Source of the DNA: Arthrobacter sp. FB24
GTDB lineage: Bacteria; Actinomycetota; Actinomycetes; Actinomycetales; Micrococcaceae
DNA length: 64,000 nt
Assembly (NCBI RefSeq): GCF_000196235.1
Contig: NC_008541.1
Span: 1,364,001 to 1,428,000 of the forward strand
Direction: 5' to 3'
Shown here: positions 52,945 through 61,077 of the stretch, piece after piece
Numbering within the stretch: position 1 is the stretch's first letter
Layout: every line of letters starts with the position of its first letter
Translations under genes and position numbers: made by a program
Notes under the pieces: generated by a model
What the model was told of the DNA's origin: nothing
The model's database searches: none
Seen by the model: only the letters and a program-made list of their open reading frames with translations

Positions 52945-54375
52945 TCAGGCTTTCGCGTCGGCAAGTTCGCGGCCGTCCACTGCAGCCGCCGTCGGATCGG
53001 CAACCGCCTCGGTGGAGTCGTCTGCGAACGGGTCGCCGTTACGCGGTGCGTTGTAGAGCGACTCGTCCAGGATGCCCTGGCGCTTGGCAACGATCGTGGG
53101 GACGAGCGCCTGCCCGGCGACATTGACCGCCGTGCGGCCCATGTCCAGGATCGGATCGATCGCCAGCAGGAGGCCGACGCCGGCCAGCGGCAGTCCCAGC
53201 GTGGAGAGCGTCAGGGTCAGCATGACGACGGCGCCGGTGGTACCGGCAGTCGCGGCGGAGCCCAGCACGGAGACGAGGGCGATCAGCAGGTACTGGCTGA
53301 AGTCCAACTGGATGCCGAAGAACTGGGCGACGAAGATCGCCGAGATGGCAGGGTAGATCGCGGCGCAACCGTCCATCTTGGTGGTGGCGCCCAGGGGCAC
53401 GGCGAAGGAGGCGTAGGCCCGGGGGACGCCCAGGCTGCGCTCGGTGACGCGCTGGGTCAGCGGCAGGGTGCCCACGGAAGAGCGGGAAACGAAGGCCAGC
53501 TGCACAGCGGGCCAGACACCGGAGAAATACTGCTTGACGGACAACCCGTGGGTGCGGATCAGGACGGGGTAGACCACGAACAGCACCAGGGCCAGGCCCA
53601 CGTAGATGGCAAAGGTGAACTTGCCGAGCGACCCGATGGTGTCCCAGCCGTAGACGGCCACGGCGTTGCCAATGAGGCCAACGGTGCCCAGCGGGGCGAT
53701 CCGGATGATCCACCACAGCACCTTCTGGATGACGGCGAGGGCGGAAGCGTTCAGGGTCAGGAACGGCTCAGCTGCCTTGCCCACCTTCAGGGCGGCCACG
53801 CCGACGGCGATCGCGATCACCAGGATCTGGAGGACATTGAAGCTGACCGCGGTGGTCACGGCGCCTGATTCAGCAACGGTGGAGCTGGCACCCAGGCCCA
53901 GGAAGTTCTTGGGGAAGAGTCCGACCAGGAACGCCCACCAGTCACCGGACTTGCCGGAGTACTTGGCTTCCTGGGTGATGCCGGTGCTGGCGCCGGGCTG
54001 GAGCAGCACACCCAGGCCGATGCCGATCAGCACTGCGATCAGGGACGTGATGGCGAACCATAGGAGCGTGTTCCACGCCAGCTTTGCGGCGTTGGACACC
54101 TGGCGGAGGTTCGAGATCGAGCTGACCACCGCGGTGAAGATGAGGGGAACCACGGCGGTCTGCAGCAGCGAGACGTAGCTCGAGCCGATGGTCTGCAGGG
54201 TGGCGCCGAGGGCATTGGGGCTCGCCTTGGTGCTGCCCGTGTACTTGGCCAGGAGGCCGAGGCCCAGGCCCACGATCAGGGCGGCGATGATCTGGAAGCC
54301 GAATGAACCGGCCCATTTGGGCAGCCGGAAGCCGGTGTTTCCTGCGGGGGAGGGGGTGCTGGTTTGAGTGCTCAC
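52945..54375 (-). CDS. Dicarboxylate/amino acid:cation symporter (DAACS)
   Basis: A 476-residue membrane transporter. The family motifs are plain: 'TAVVPLIFTAVVSSISNL' (helix 2-3), the hairpin 'FVSRSSVGTLP' with serines of HP1, 'GATTKMDGCAAIYPAISAIFVAQ' (NMDGT-like, here KMDGC), HP2 'SAATAGTTGAVVMLT' and 'DPILDMGRTAVNVAG' in helix 8. The KMDGC form differs from the NMDGT of glutamate carriers, so the substrate may not be glutamate. The C-terminal 45 residues are hydrophilic. GTG 54375 has no ribosome site, but TAGCGT lies 6 bases upstream (leaderless). Confidence 0.92.
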   Translation of the reverse strand: MSTQTSTPSPAGNTGFRLPKWAGSFGFQIIAALIVGLGLGLLAKYTGSTKASPNALGATLQTIGSSYVSLLQTAVVPLIFTAVVSSISNLRQVSNAAKLAWNTLLWFAITSLIAVLIGIGLGVLLQPGASTGITQEAKYSGKSGDWWAFLVGLFPKNFLGLGASSTVAESGAVTTAVSFNVLQILVIAIAVGVAALKVGKAAEPFLTLNASALAVIQKVLWWIIRIAPLGTVGLIGNAVAVYGWDTIGSLGKFTFAIYVGLALVLFVVYPVLIRTHGLSVKQYFSGVWPAVQLAFVSRSSVGTLPLTQRVTERSLGVPRAYASFAVPLGATTKMDGCAAIYPAISAIFVAQFFGIQLDFSQYLLIALVSVLGSAATAGTTGAVVMLTLTLSTLGLPLAGVGLLLAIDPILDMGRTAVNVAGQALVPTIVAKRQGILDESLYNAPRNGDPFADDSTEAVADPTAAAVDGRELADAKA

Positions 54376-54387
54376 CCGAACACGCTA
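54376..54387 (-). promoter_or_regulatory. Candidate -10 of leaderless symporter mRNA
   Basis: TAGCGT (54382-54387, minus strand) ends 6 bases before GTG 54375; no Shine-Dalgarno sequence is present. Confidence 0.55.
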
Positions 54388-54629
54388 GGACCGGTGCAGT
54401 TATCACGACGAACGGATGTTGAGAAATATTACGGGAATAAACTCCAAGGGCAGCCGGAAAATCCCTAGAAAATCGCGTAGGCGGGCACTTTTGTGAAGTT
54501 ATTCCCGGCACCCGTGTGGCAAACGTCTCGCGCGGAACGGAGGAACGGGCATCCGGCAGCGTGCGTCAAAGCGACGATGGAGCAGCACGCCGAGGACGTC
54601 CGTCCCTCCGGGACGCACGGGGACGGGGA

Positions 54630-56315
54630 TTACCCAAGCAGTGCGCGCTTGAGGGTATCGAGCCCCACGGAGCCGATGTTCAGGGCCTTGGTGTGGAAGG
54701 CCTTCAGGTCGAAACCGGGGCGGGCTTCAAGCTCGGCGCGGATCTGTTCCCAGAGGCGCTGGCCCACCTTGTAGGACGGCGCCTGGCCCGGCCATCCCAG
54801 GTAGCGGGCGAACTCGAAATTGAGCTGGCCCTCACTGATCGCCAGGTTCTCTTTCAGGAAGCCGTACCCCTTGTCCGGTGTCCAGGTGCCGCTGCCCCAG
54901 CGTTCCGGAACCTCCAGCTCCAGGTGTACGCCGATGTCGAACACCACACGCGCCGCACGCATGCGCTGCATGTCCAGCATGCCCATGTGGTCGCCCGGGT
55001 CCTTGAGGTAACCCAGTTCCTGCATCAGTTTCTCGGCGTACAGTGCCCAGCCTTCGCCGTGGCCGGACGTCCAGCAGACGTTGCGTCGCCACTTGTTGAG
55101 CAGCTCCCGGCGGTAGACGGCCGTAGCGATCTGGAGGTGGTGTCCGGGTACGCCTTCGTGGAACACCGTGGTGGTCTCTGCCCACGTGGTGAACGTGTCC
55201 TCGCCCGCAGGTACGGACCACCACATCCGGCCCGGCCTGCTGAAGTCGTCGGAAGGGCCGGTGTAGTAGATGCCGCCTTCGTCCGTGGGGGCGATCAGGC
55301 ATTCGAGCGTCTTCATGATGTCCGGGATCTCGAAGTGAACACCGGCGAGATCCGCCACGGCCTTGTCCGAGAGGTCCTGCATCCACGCCTTTAAGGCGTC
55401 GGTGCCTTTGAGTTGCCGGGCGGGATCGCTGTTCAGGATCTCCTTGGCTTCCGCCACGGAAGCGCCGGGCCGGATCTCGTTGGCCACGCGTTCCTGTTCG
55501 GCGATGAGCCGCTCGAGTTCCTGGACGCCCCAGGCGTACGTCTCGTCGAGGTCCACGGTCGCGCCGAGGAATGCCCGGGACGCCAGTGCATAGCGGTCCC
55601 GGCCCACCGCGTCCTTGGCCGGTGCCACGGGGAGCAGCTCGGCGGAGAGGAAGTCCGCCAGTTTCACGTAGGCTGCGCTGGCCGCGGCAGCGCCGGCGTC
55701 AAGTTTTGCCCGCAGTTCCGCGGAAAGCGGGCCGTCCTGGGTCTTTGCGCCGGCGGCCTTCTTCGCGAAGAAGCCGTCCACGGCGGCGTATTTGGTGGCC
55801 TGCTCGATGACGATGGCCACCTGCCGGGCAGCGGAGACCTTGCCCTGCTCCTTTGCGGAACGCAGCGACTCGATATAACCGTCGATCGCTCCGGGGACGC
55901 TGTGGGCACGGCCGGCGATGTGCTCCCAGTGTTCGGCGGTGTCGGTGGGCATCAGGTCGAAAATGGAGCGGATAGTCTGTGCCGGCGATTCGATGTTGTT
56001 CAGTTCGGCGGCATCCCAGCCCGATGCGTGGATTTCCAACTGCAGTCCCAGCCGTTCGCGCATGGCGTCGAGCGTTACGGCGTCCACGTCGTCCACCGGC
56101 TCCAGTCCGTCAAGTGCGTTGAGCGCTTCCGTGGCCGCTCTCATGAACCTTTCGATGCCGGCCGGCGAGAAGTCCTGGAATTCGGTCTCACGGCCCGGTA
56201 CGCCCAGCACTGTGGCGAAGCTCGGATTGAGCCGTATCAGGGTGTCCGTGTAGCCGTCGGCGACGGCGTCGATGGCTGTATGGGGGCGCGCGGAGGCTGC
56301 GGATTCGGTAGTCAC
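54630..56315 (-). CDS. DUF885-family putative metallohydrolase
   Basis: A 561-residue cytoplasmic protein. The zinc motif HEGVPGHHLQ (about 383-392, HExxxH type) and 'GHGEGWALYAEKLMQELGYL' with the third ligand Glu are typical of DUF885 (gluzincin-like peptidases). There is no signal peptide. The N-terminal half is helical. GTG 56315 has a G-run directly before it, too close for a ribosome site, but TAGTCT lies 6 bases upstream, as in other leaderless genes here. Peptidase or carboxypeptidase activity is probable; the substrate is unknown. Confidence 0.88.
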   Translation of the reverse strand: MTTESAASARPHTAIDAVADGYTDTLIRLNPSFATVLGVPGRETEFQDFSPAGIERFMRAATEALNALDGLEPVDDVDAVTLDAMRERLGLQLEIHASGWDAAELNNIESPAQTIRSIFDLMPTDTAEHWEHIAGRAHSVPGAIDGYIESLRSAKEQGKVSAARQVAIVIEQATKYAAVDGFFAKKAAGAKTQDGPLSAELRAKLDAGAAAASAAYVKLADFLSAELLPVAPAKDAVGRDRYALASRAFLGATVDLDETYAWGVQELERLIAEQERVANEIRPGASVAEAKEILNSDPARQLKGTDALKAWMQDLSDKAVADLAGVHFEIPDIMKTLECLIAPTDEGGIYYTGPSDDFSRPGRMWWSVPAGEDTFTTWAETTTVFHEGVPGHHLQIATAVYRRELLNKWRRNVCWTSGHGEGWALYAEKLMQELGYLKDPGDHMGMLDMQRMRAARVVFDIGVHLELEVPERWGSGTWTPDKGYGFLKENLAISEGQLNFEFARYLGWPGQAPSYKVGQRLWEQIRAELEARPGFDLKAFHTKALNIGSVGLDTLKRALLG

Positions 56316-56327
56316 CCCCCGAGACTA
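56316..56327 (-). promoter_or_regulatory. Candidate -10 of leaderless DUF885 mRNA
   Basis: TAGTCT (56322-56327, minus strand) ends 6 bases before GTG 56315. Confidence 0.5.
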
Positions 56328-56411
56328 ACGGGGCAAACCCGGTTATGAAAGACTCACTGAACTTTTCGGTGTGTCAGCGGACGGCCGCGACGGCGGCCAC
56401 CCGGCTGCGCG

Positions 56412-56687
56412 TCAGCCGCGGCTGCGCTTCCAGGCTCCCGGCCCGGGGGCGGGGGCCAGGCGCAGCTGCTGCCGGCGCACCCAGTGGCGGACACTGGGCT
56501 TGGCCTCGCCTTCCGGCTCGGCACTGCCGAGGGAGAGCACGACGGCGGTCAACGCCACGAGTTCGACGTCGGTCGGTTTGCCCTTGACCACGGAGAACAG
56601 CGGCTCCGCGGCCTCGGCGCCGCTTCCGTCCGGAGTCTGCGCGGGTTCAACCGCCGCCTTTGCGGCCGGCTCCACGTCCGGGCTCAC
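56412..56687 (-). CDS. accE: Acyl-CoA carboxylase epsilon subunit
   Basis: A 91-residue protein. '[21 protein letters not shown]' is the conserved epsilon core (G-x-P-T-x-E-E/V-L-A-A-L), and the C-terminal '[23 protein letters not shown]' matches the usual W...R..PGPGAW-R-S end. The N-terminal 30 residues are Ala/Glu-rich. It stabilises and activates the AccC-AccD complex in actinobacteria. GTG 56687 overlaps the accD stop by GTGA (56684-56687), so the two are coupled. Confidence 0.88.
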   Translation of the reverse strand: MSPDVEPAAKAAVEPAQTPDGSGAEAAEPLFSVVKGKPTDVELVALTAVVLSLGSAEPEGEAKPSVRHWVRRQQLRLAPAPGPGAWKRSRG

Positions 56688-58267
56688 AGCGGAATGTTTC
56701 CGTGCTTCTTGGCGGGAAGGCTGGCGCGCTTGTCCCGCAGGGCGCGCAGGCCCTTGATGATCTGTACCCGGGTCTCCGAGGGTGCAATAACGGCATCCAC
56801 ATAGCCAAGCTGGGCCGCCTGGTAGGGGTTGAGCAGCTCTTCCTCGTACTGCCGGATGACCTCTGCGCGCTTGGCCTCGACATCGCCGCCGGCCTCCGCA
56901 ACAGCGGCAAGCTCACGGCGGTACAGGATGTTGACGGCGCCCTGCGCGCCCATGACGCCGATCTGGGCCGTGGGCCAGGCCAGATTAAGGTCGGCGCCGA
57001 GCTTTTTGGATCCCATCACGATGTAGGCCCCGCCGTATGCCTTGCGGGTGATGACCGTGAGCTTGGGGACGGTCGCCTCGGCGTAGGCATACAGGAGCTT
57101 GGCGCCGCGGCGGATGATTCCCTGGAATTCCTGGTCCTTGCCCGGAAGGAAGCCCGGCACGTCCACCAGCGTGATGATGGGGATGTTGAAGGCGTCGCAG
57201 TGGCGGACGAAGCGCGCGGCCTTTTCCGAGGCCGAGATGTCCAGGGTGCCGGCGAACTGCATGGGCTGGTTCGCGACGACGCCTACAGTGTGCCCTTCGA
57301 TCCGGCCGTAGCCGATCATCACGTTGGGTGCGTACAGTGCCTGCATCTCGAGGAAATGGCCGTCGTCCACGATCTGCTCCACGACTTTGCGCATGTCGTA
57401 GGGCTGGTTGGCGGAATCCGGAATGAGCGTGTCCAGGGCGAGATCGTCGTCGTCGACCTCCAGATCCTGCTGGTGTTCCTGCACCGGAGCCTCGGCGAGG
57501 TTGTTGGAGGGCAGGAAGTCCAGGAGTTCGCGGACGAACTCGATGGCGTCCGCCTCGTCCGCAGCCAGGTATGTGGACGTGCCCGTGTTGGCGTTGTGCT
57601 GCCGCGCACCGCCCAGGGTTTCCATGTCAACGTCCTCGCCGGTGACGGTCTTGATCACGTCCGGCCCGGTGATGAACATGTGGGAGGTCTTGTCCACCAT
57701 GACCACGTAGTCGGTCAGGGCGGGGGAGTAGGCCGCGCCGCCGGCCGAGGGTCCCATGATGAGGGAAATCTGCGGGACCACTCCGGACGCATGGACGTTG
57801 TTGCGGAAGATGTCCGCGAACATGGCCAGGGAGGCGACGCCTTCCTGGATGCGTGCGCCGCCGCCGTCGAGAATGCCTACTACCGGGCAGCCGTTGCGCA
57901 ACGCGAATTCCTGCACCTTGACGATCTTCTCGCCATTAACCTGGCTAAGTGAACCGCCGTAGACCGAGAAGTCCTGGCTGTACACGGCCACGGGGCGGCC
58001 GTCCACCGTGCCGTATCCGGACACCAGTCCGTCGCCCAGGGGCTTCTTCTTTTCCATGCCGAAGGCCGTGGAGCGGTGCACGGCCAGGGCGTCGAATTCC
58101 ACGAAGGAATCCGCGTCCAGTAGGAGGTCGATGCGTTCACGCGCGGTGTTCTTGCCGCGGGCGTGCTGCTTTTCGATGGCCTCGGGGCCGGATGGCTGCT
58201 CGGCACGCGCCTGGCGGTCGCGGAAGTCGGCAATCTTTCCCGCTGTCGTGGTCAGATCGTGGCTCAT
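56684..58267 (-). CDS. accD: Acyl-CoA carboxylase beta subunit (carboxyltransferase)
   Basis: A 527-residue carboxyltransferase that moves carboxyl from biotin to acetyl- or propionyl-CoA. The crotonase-fold motifs are complete: '[18 protein letters not shown]', '[29 protein letters not shown]', the oxyanion '[11 protein letters not shown]', '[15 protein letters not shown]', '[12 protein letters not shown]', and in the C-half '[13 protein letters not shown]' and '[19 protein letters not shown]'. The residue that sets acyl-chain preference reads Asp in '[15 protein letters not shown]' context, close to propionyl-CoA types, but I do not fix the substrate. ATG 58267 has GGAGA at 7 bases. Operon accD-accE; divergent from the HSDL2-like gene. 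Confidence 0.95.
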   Translation of the reverse strand: MSHDLTTTAGKIADFRDRQARAEQPSGPEAIEKQHARGKNTARERIDLLLDADSFVEFDALAVHRSTAFGMEKKKPLGDGLVSGYGTVDGRPVAVYSQDFSVYGGSLSQVNGEKIVKVQEFALRNGCPVVGILDGGGARIQEGVASLAMFADIFRNNVHASGVVPQISLIMGPSAGGAAYSPALTDYVVMVDKTSHMFITGPDVIKTVTGEDVDMETLGGARQHNANTGTSTYLAADEADAIEFVRELLDFLPSNNLAEAPVQEHQQDLEVDDDDLALDTLIPDSANQPYDMRKVVEQIVDDGHFLEMQALYAPNVMIGYGRIEGHTVGVVANQPMQFAGTLDISASEKAARFVRHCDAFNIPIITLVDVPGFLPGKDQEFQGIIRRGAKLLYAYAEATVPKLTVITRKAYGGAYIVMGSKKLGADLNLAWPTAQIGVMGAQGAVNILYRRELAAVAEAGGDVEAKRAEVIRQYEEELLNPYQAAQLGYVDAVIAPSETRVQIIKGLRALRDKRASLPAKKHGNIPL

Positions 58268-58388
58268 CAAGTGTCTCCGGCTCTGTAGCTGATGGTCGCT
58301 GGCACTGTGTCGCAACGGCGCTTAAGTAGCTTCCGCACAAAAACAGGACCCTGTTGGCTAGTCTAGTGACGCTATTGGCCCGGACCGC

Positions 58389-58403
58389 TGTAGAAAACCT
58401 ACA
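58389..58403. promoter_or_regulatory. Dyad upstream of accD, shared with accC
   Basis: TGTAG-AAAAC-CTACA. The half-sites and 5-bp spacing equal those of the dyad before accC at 46174-46190. It lies about 120 bp before accD and 23 bp upstream of a possible -10 (TAGACT, minus strand). Confidence 0.6.
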
Positions 58404-58430
58404 ATTTTCTGCCCTTGAGAGACAGCGACC

Positions 58431-58456
58431 AGTATGTTACTCGCCGGTAACATACT
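58431..58456. promoter_or_regulatory. 26-bp palindromic operator before the HSDL2-like gene
   Basis: AGTATGTTAC (58431-58440), spacer TCGCCG, GTAACATACT (58447-58456): perfect 10-bp arms. It ends 5 bases before the -10 TAGAGT and thus covers the -35 and spacer region, the place expected for a TetR-type repressor. Confidence 0.75.
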
Positions 58457-58461
58457 TCGGC

Positions 58462-58473
58462 TAGAGTGTCCCT
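58462..58473 (+). promoter_or_regulatory. Candidate -10 of leaderless HSDL2-like mRNA
   Basis: TAGAGT (58462-58467) ends 6 bases before ATG 58474; no Shine-Dalgarno sequence is present. Confidence 0.6.
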
Positions 58474-59364
58474 ATGACTTCAAGCAACGATGCTTCGGGC
58501 ACCGCCGCAGGGCCGTACCAGGCCGCCGGTTCCCTTCAGGGCCGCACCATTCTGATGTCGGGCGGCAGCCGCGGGATCGGCCTGGCTATTGCCCTCCGCG
58601 CCGCATGTGACGGCGCCAACATAGTACTGATGGCAAAGACCGGCCAGCCGCACGCGAAACTGGAAGGGACGGTCTTCAGCGCTGCGGAACAGCTGCTGGC
58701 GGCGGGCGGCCAGGCACTCCCGATCGTGGGCGACGTGCGCAACGACGAAGACGTCGCCGGGGCGGTTGCCGCCGCCGTCGAACGCTTTGGCGGGATCGAC
58801 ATTGTGATCAACAATGCCTCCGCAATCGACCTGTCCAAGACGGACGCCGTGGACATGAAGCGCTACGACCTGATGCAGGACATCAATGTCCGGGGCACCT
58901 TCCTGCTCTCCAAGCTCGCGCTTCCTGCCCTCCGCCGTTCGTCGTCCGCCCACATCCTCACCCTGTCGCCGCCGCTGAACCTGGATCCCAAATGGGCCGG
59001 CATGCACCTTGCCTACACGATGGCCAAATACGGAATGAGCCTCACCACGCTCGGCCTGGCCGAAGAACTCAAGGAAGACCGGATCAACGTCAACTCACTC
59101 TGGCCCTGCACCCTGATCGACACCGCAGCCATCCGCAACATGCCCGGCGGCGAGAACATGGTGAAGGCCGCCCGCGGGCCGGAGATCATGGCGGATGCGG
59201 CGCATGCCGTGCTGACGGGAGGCAACCTGCAGGCAGGCGGCGGCTCGCCGAGCGGCAATTTCTACACGGATGAACAGGTGCTCTCCGCGGCGGGAGTTGC
59301 TGATTTTTCCCCGTACAGCCTGGGCGCGCCGGAGGACCGGCTGGTCCCTGACATTTTCCTCTGA
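58474..59364 (+). CDS. Short-chain dehydrogenase/reductase, HSDL2-like
   Basis: A 296-residue NAD(P)-dependent oxidoreductase. The nucleotide loop is SGGSRGIG (about 29-36), followed by NNAS (about 112-115) and the Y-x3-K pair in AYTMAKYGM (about 180-188); the catalytic Ser position reads 'LTLSPPLNL'. The PPLNL segment and the sequence end are typical of the HSDL2 branch, linked to fatty-acid or peroxisomal-type lipid metabolism in eukaryotes. A strong palindrome covers its promoter, and accDE runs the opposite way, which suggests joint control of acyl-CoA metabolism. Confidence 0.88.
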   Translation: MTSSNDASGTAAGPYQAAGSLQGRTILMSGGSRGIGLAIALRAACDGANIVLMAKTGQPHAKLEGTVFSAAEQLLAAGGQALPIVGDVRNDEDVAGAVAAAVERFGGIDIVINNASAIDLSKTDAVDMKRYDLMQDINVRGTFLLSKLALPALRRSSSAHILTLSPPLNLDPKWAGMHLAYTMAKYGMSLTTLGLAEELKEDRINVNSLWPCTLIDTAAIRNMPGGENMVKAARGPEIMADAAHAVLTGGNLQAGGGSPSGNFYTDEQVLSAAGVADFSPYSLGAPEDRLVPDIFL

Positions 59365-59402
59365 GAACACCTCGGCCCGCCGCCTGAGCCGCGCCAACTC
59401 GG

Positions 59403-59414
59403 TAGGATTCAACT
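59403..59414 (+). promoter_or_regulatory. Candidate -10 of leaderless birA mRNA
   Basis: TAGGAT (59403-59408) ends 6 bases before ATG 59415; no Shine-Dalgarno sequence is present. Confidence 0.6.
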
Positions 59415-60458
59415 ATGGACGCCCCACAGCCTGCCGACGGCCAGGACCCGAACAACACGCAGTCTTCCGAGCCCGGCCCGGAGCGGCGGAACCCCGACGT
59501 TCCTTCCGCTGCCCAGCCGGACGCGGTTCCCCGCGTCGGTCTCAACAGGGCCGAGTTGGGCAGTGAGGAATTCCTGTCCGCCAACGGCATAGCGCAGCTG
59601 ACGGTGGTGGACTCGACAGGCTCCACCAACGCGGACCTCCTGCAGGGTGTGACCGTGGATCCCCGCGCCTGGCCGGACCTTTCGGTGTTGACGGCGGAGC
59701 ACCAGACCGCGGCCCGCGGCCGGCTGGACCGCCACTGGGAGGCGCCGCCCCTGAGCTCCGTTTCCGTGTCGATCGTCCTCCGCCCGGTCAACGCGGAAGG
59801 ACGGCCGCTGCCGACGCACAGTTACTCCTGGTTCTCGCTGCTCGCCGCGCTTGCGCTGCGTGAGGCACTCCTGGAAACGGCAGGAATACCGGCCGAAATC
59901 AAATGGCCCAACGACGTGATGGTGCGCGGCCGGAAAATCGCGGGCATCCTGGCGCAGCTTGGACCCATGGGGGACGGCTCCGTTCCGCCGGTGATTCTGG
60001 GCACGGGGCTCAATGTGACCCTTACTGCAGGGGAGCTTCCCGTTCCCACGGCCACGTCAGTGCTGCTGGAGAATGCCCGCACCGTGGACCGCACGGTACT
60101 CCTCAAGAGTTACCTTTCGCGGTTTGCCGCGCTCTATCGAAACTTCTGCAATGCCGACGGCGACCCCGCTGCCGGGATGGCAGGCGGACCCTCGCTGCAC
60201 AAGCGGGTCGAGTCGGTCATGACCACCCTCGGCAAGCAAGTGCGCGCACAACTGCCCGGTGACCACGAGATCATCGGCCATGCCTCCCGCCTGGACGAAT
60301 ACGGTTCCCTCCTAGTGGTCGATTCGGCCCGGCACGAACACGTCGTGACGGCCGGTGACGTCGTCCACCTCCGGCCGTGGACCCCGCCTGGCACAGGCGG
60401 CGGTTCAGGAACCGAAACGGGCACCGGCACGGGCACCGCCGAAAGCGGATATGCGTAA
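59415..60458 (+). CDS. birA: Biotin--[acetyl-CoA-carboxylase] ligase
   Basis: A 347-residue enzyme that activates biotin with ATP and attaches it to the carrier lysine, here most likely Lys582 of AccC. Motifs: STGSTNADLL (about 67-76), the biotinyl-AMP loop ARGRLDRHW (100-108), KWPNDVMV (163-170), and 'GRKIAGIL' with Lys174. The N-terminal 45 residues are a polar, disordered leader; there is no helix-turn-helix, so it does not act as a repressor (group I). Its last 8 bases overlap the next start. A C-terminal Gly/Thr tail (GTETGTGTGT) is unusual and follows from GGCACC-type DNA repeats. Confidence 0.95.
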   Translation: MDAPQPADGQDPNNTQSSEPGPERRNPDVPSAAQPDAVPRVGLNRAELGSEEFLSANGIAQLTVVDSTGSTNADLLQGVTVDPRAWPDLSVLTAEHQTAARGRLDRHWEAPPLSSVSVSIVLRPVNAEGRPLPTHSYSWFSLLAALALREALLETAGIPAEIKWPNDVMVRGRKIAGILAQLGPMGDGSVPPVILGTGLNVTLTAGELPVPTATSVLLENARTVDRTVLLKSYLSRFAALYRNFCNADGDPAAGMAGGPSLHKRVESVMTTLGKQVRAQLPGDHEIIGHASRLDEYGSLLVVDSARHEHVVTAGDVVHLRPWTPPGTGGGSGTETGTGTGTAESGYA

Positions 60459-61077
60459 AGACCTCCTGCCGGGTGAACAGGTCATCACTGTGACCCGGCC
60501 GCAGCCCCGGAAGCTCTTTTTTCCGGGGCTGCTGTTCATCGTTGCTCCTGCCCTGGGCGCCTTCGCCAGTGCCTGGATCGTGAAAGGCGAGCCAGCCAGG
60601 CTGGTTCCGCTGATCACCGGGGAATGGACGTTCTGGCTCGTCGCAGTGTGCGCCGGGGCCGTCGCGTGGATACTGTTGGGGTACTGCCTGCCTCGCGTGC
60701 TCCGGTGGCACGCTACGCAGTACGTCCTGACCAGCCGGCGGATAATTGCCCGTTATGGCATGTTGCGCAGGCGGGACATCCAGATCCCGCTCGCTCACGT
60801 CCATCACATAGGCGTCAGTCAGTCACTCTGGCAACGCATATTGCGGTCCGGGAATATATCGTTGGATACCGGACAGGGTGCGGATGCCGTCATCCCGGAT
60901 GTGCCGGAGGCAGTGAGGTTCCGGAATTTCGTTCTCGATGCCATCGATGACCTGCCACCCGGTGTGGTCTTCGAGGCAGACCGGGCGCGGCAACTAGCCG
61001 GGGAAGCACAGTACTACCGGCCGCGGGAAGCGGGAGAGCAGTGGGATTCGAGAGAAGGTGGAAGAGATGAGCGTTGA
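60451..61077 (+). CDS. PH-domain (bPH2) membrane protein
   Basis: A 208-residue protein starting MRKDLLPGEQVITVTRPQPR. Two transmembrane segments (about 25-45 and 58-80) are followed by a bacterial PH-like domain: 'QYVLTSRRIIARYGMLRRRDIQIPLAHVHHIGVSQSLWQRILRSGNISLDTGQG'. The family (DUF304) is widespread; role unknown, possibly membrane organisation or secretion. ATG 60451 overlaps the birA stop by 8 bases with GAAAG upstream, so it is coupled to birA. Its end overlaps the cyclase gene. Confidence 0.85.
   Translation: MRKDLLPGEQVITVTRPQPRKLFFPGLLFIVAPALGAFASAWIVKGEPARLVPLITGEWTFWLVAVCAGAVAWILLGYCLPRVLRWHATQYVLTSRRIIARYGMLRRRDIQIPLAHVHHIGVSQSLWQRILRSGNISLDTGQGADAVIPDVPEAVRFRNFVLDAIDDLPPGVVFEADRARQLAGEAQYYRPREAGEQWDSREGGRDER

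Noticed and set aside
54590..54629. Short CGTCCC-TCC-GGGACG hairpin after the DUF885 gene as a terminator
   Set aside because: Stem of only 6 bp with a 3-base loop and no T-run; too weak to support.
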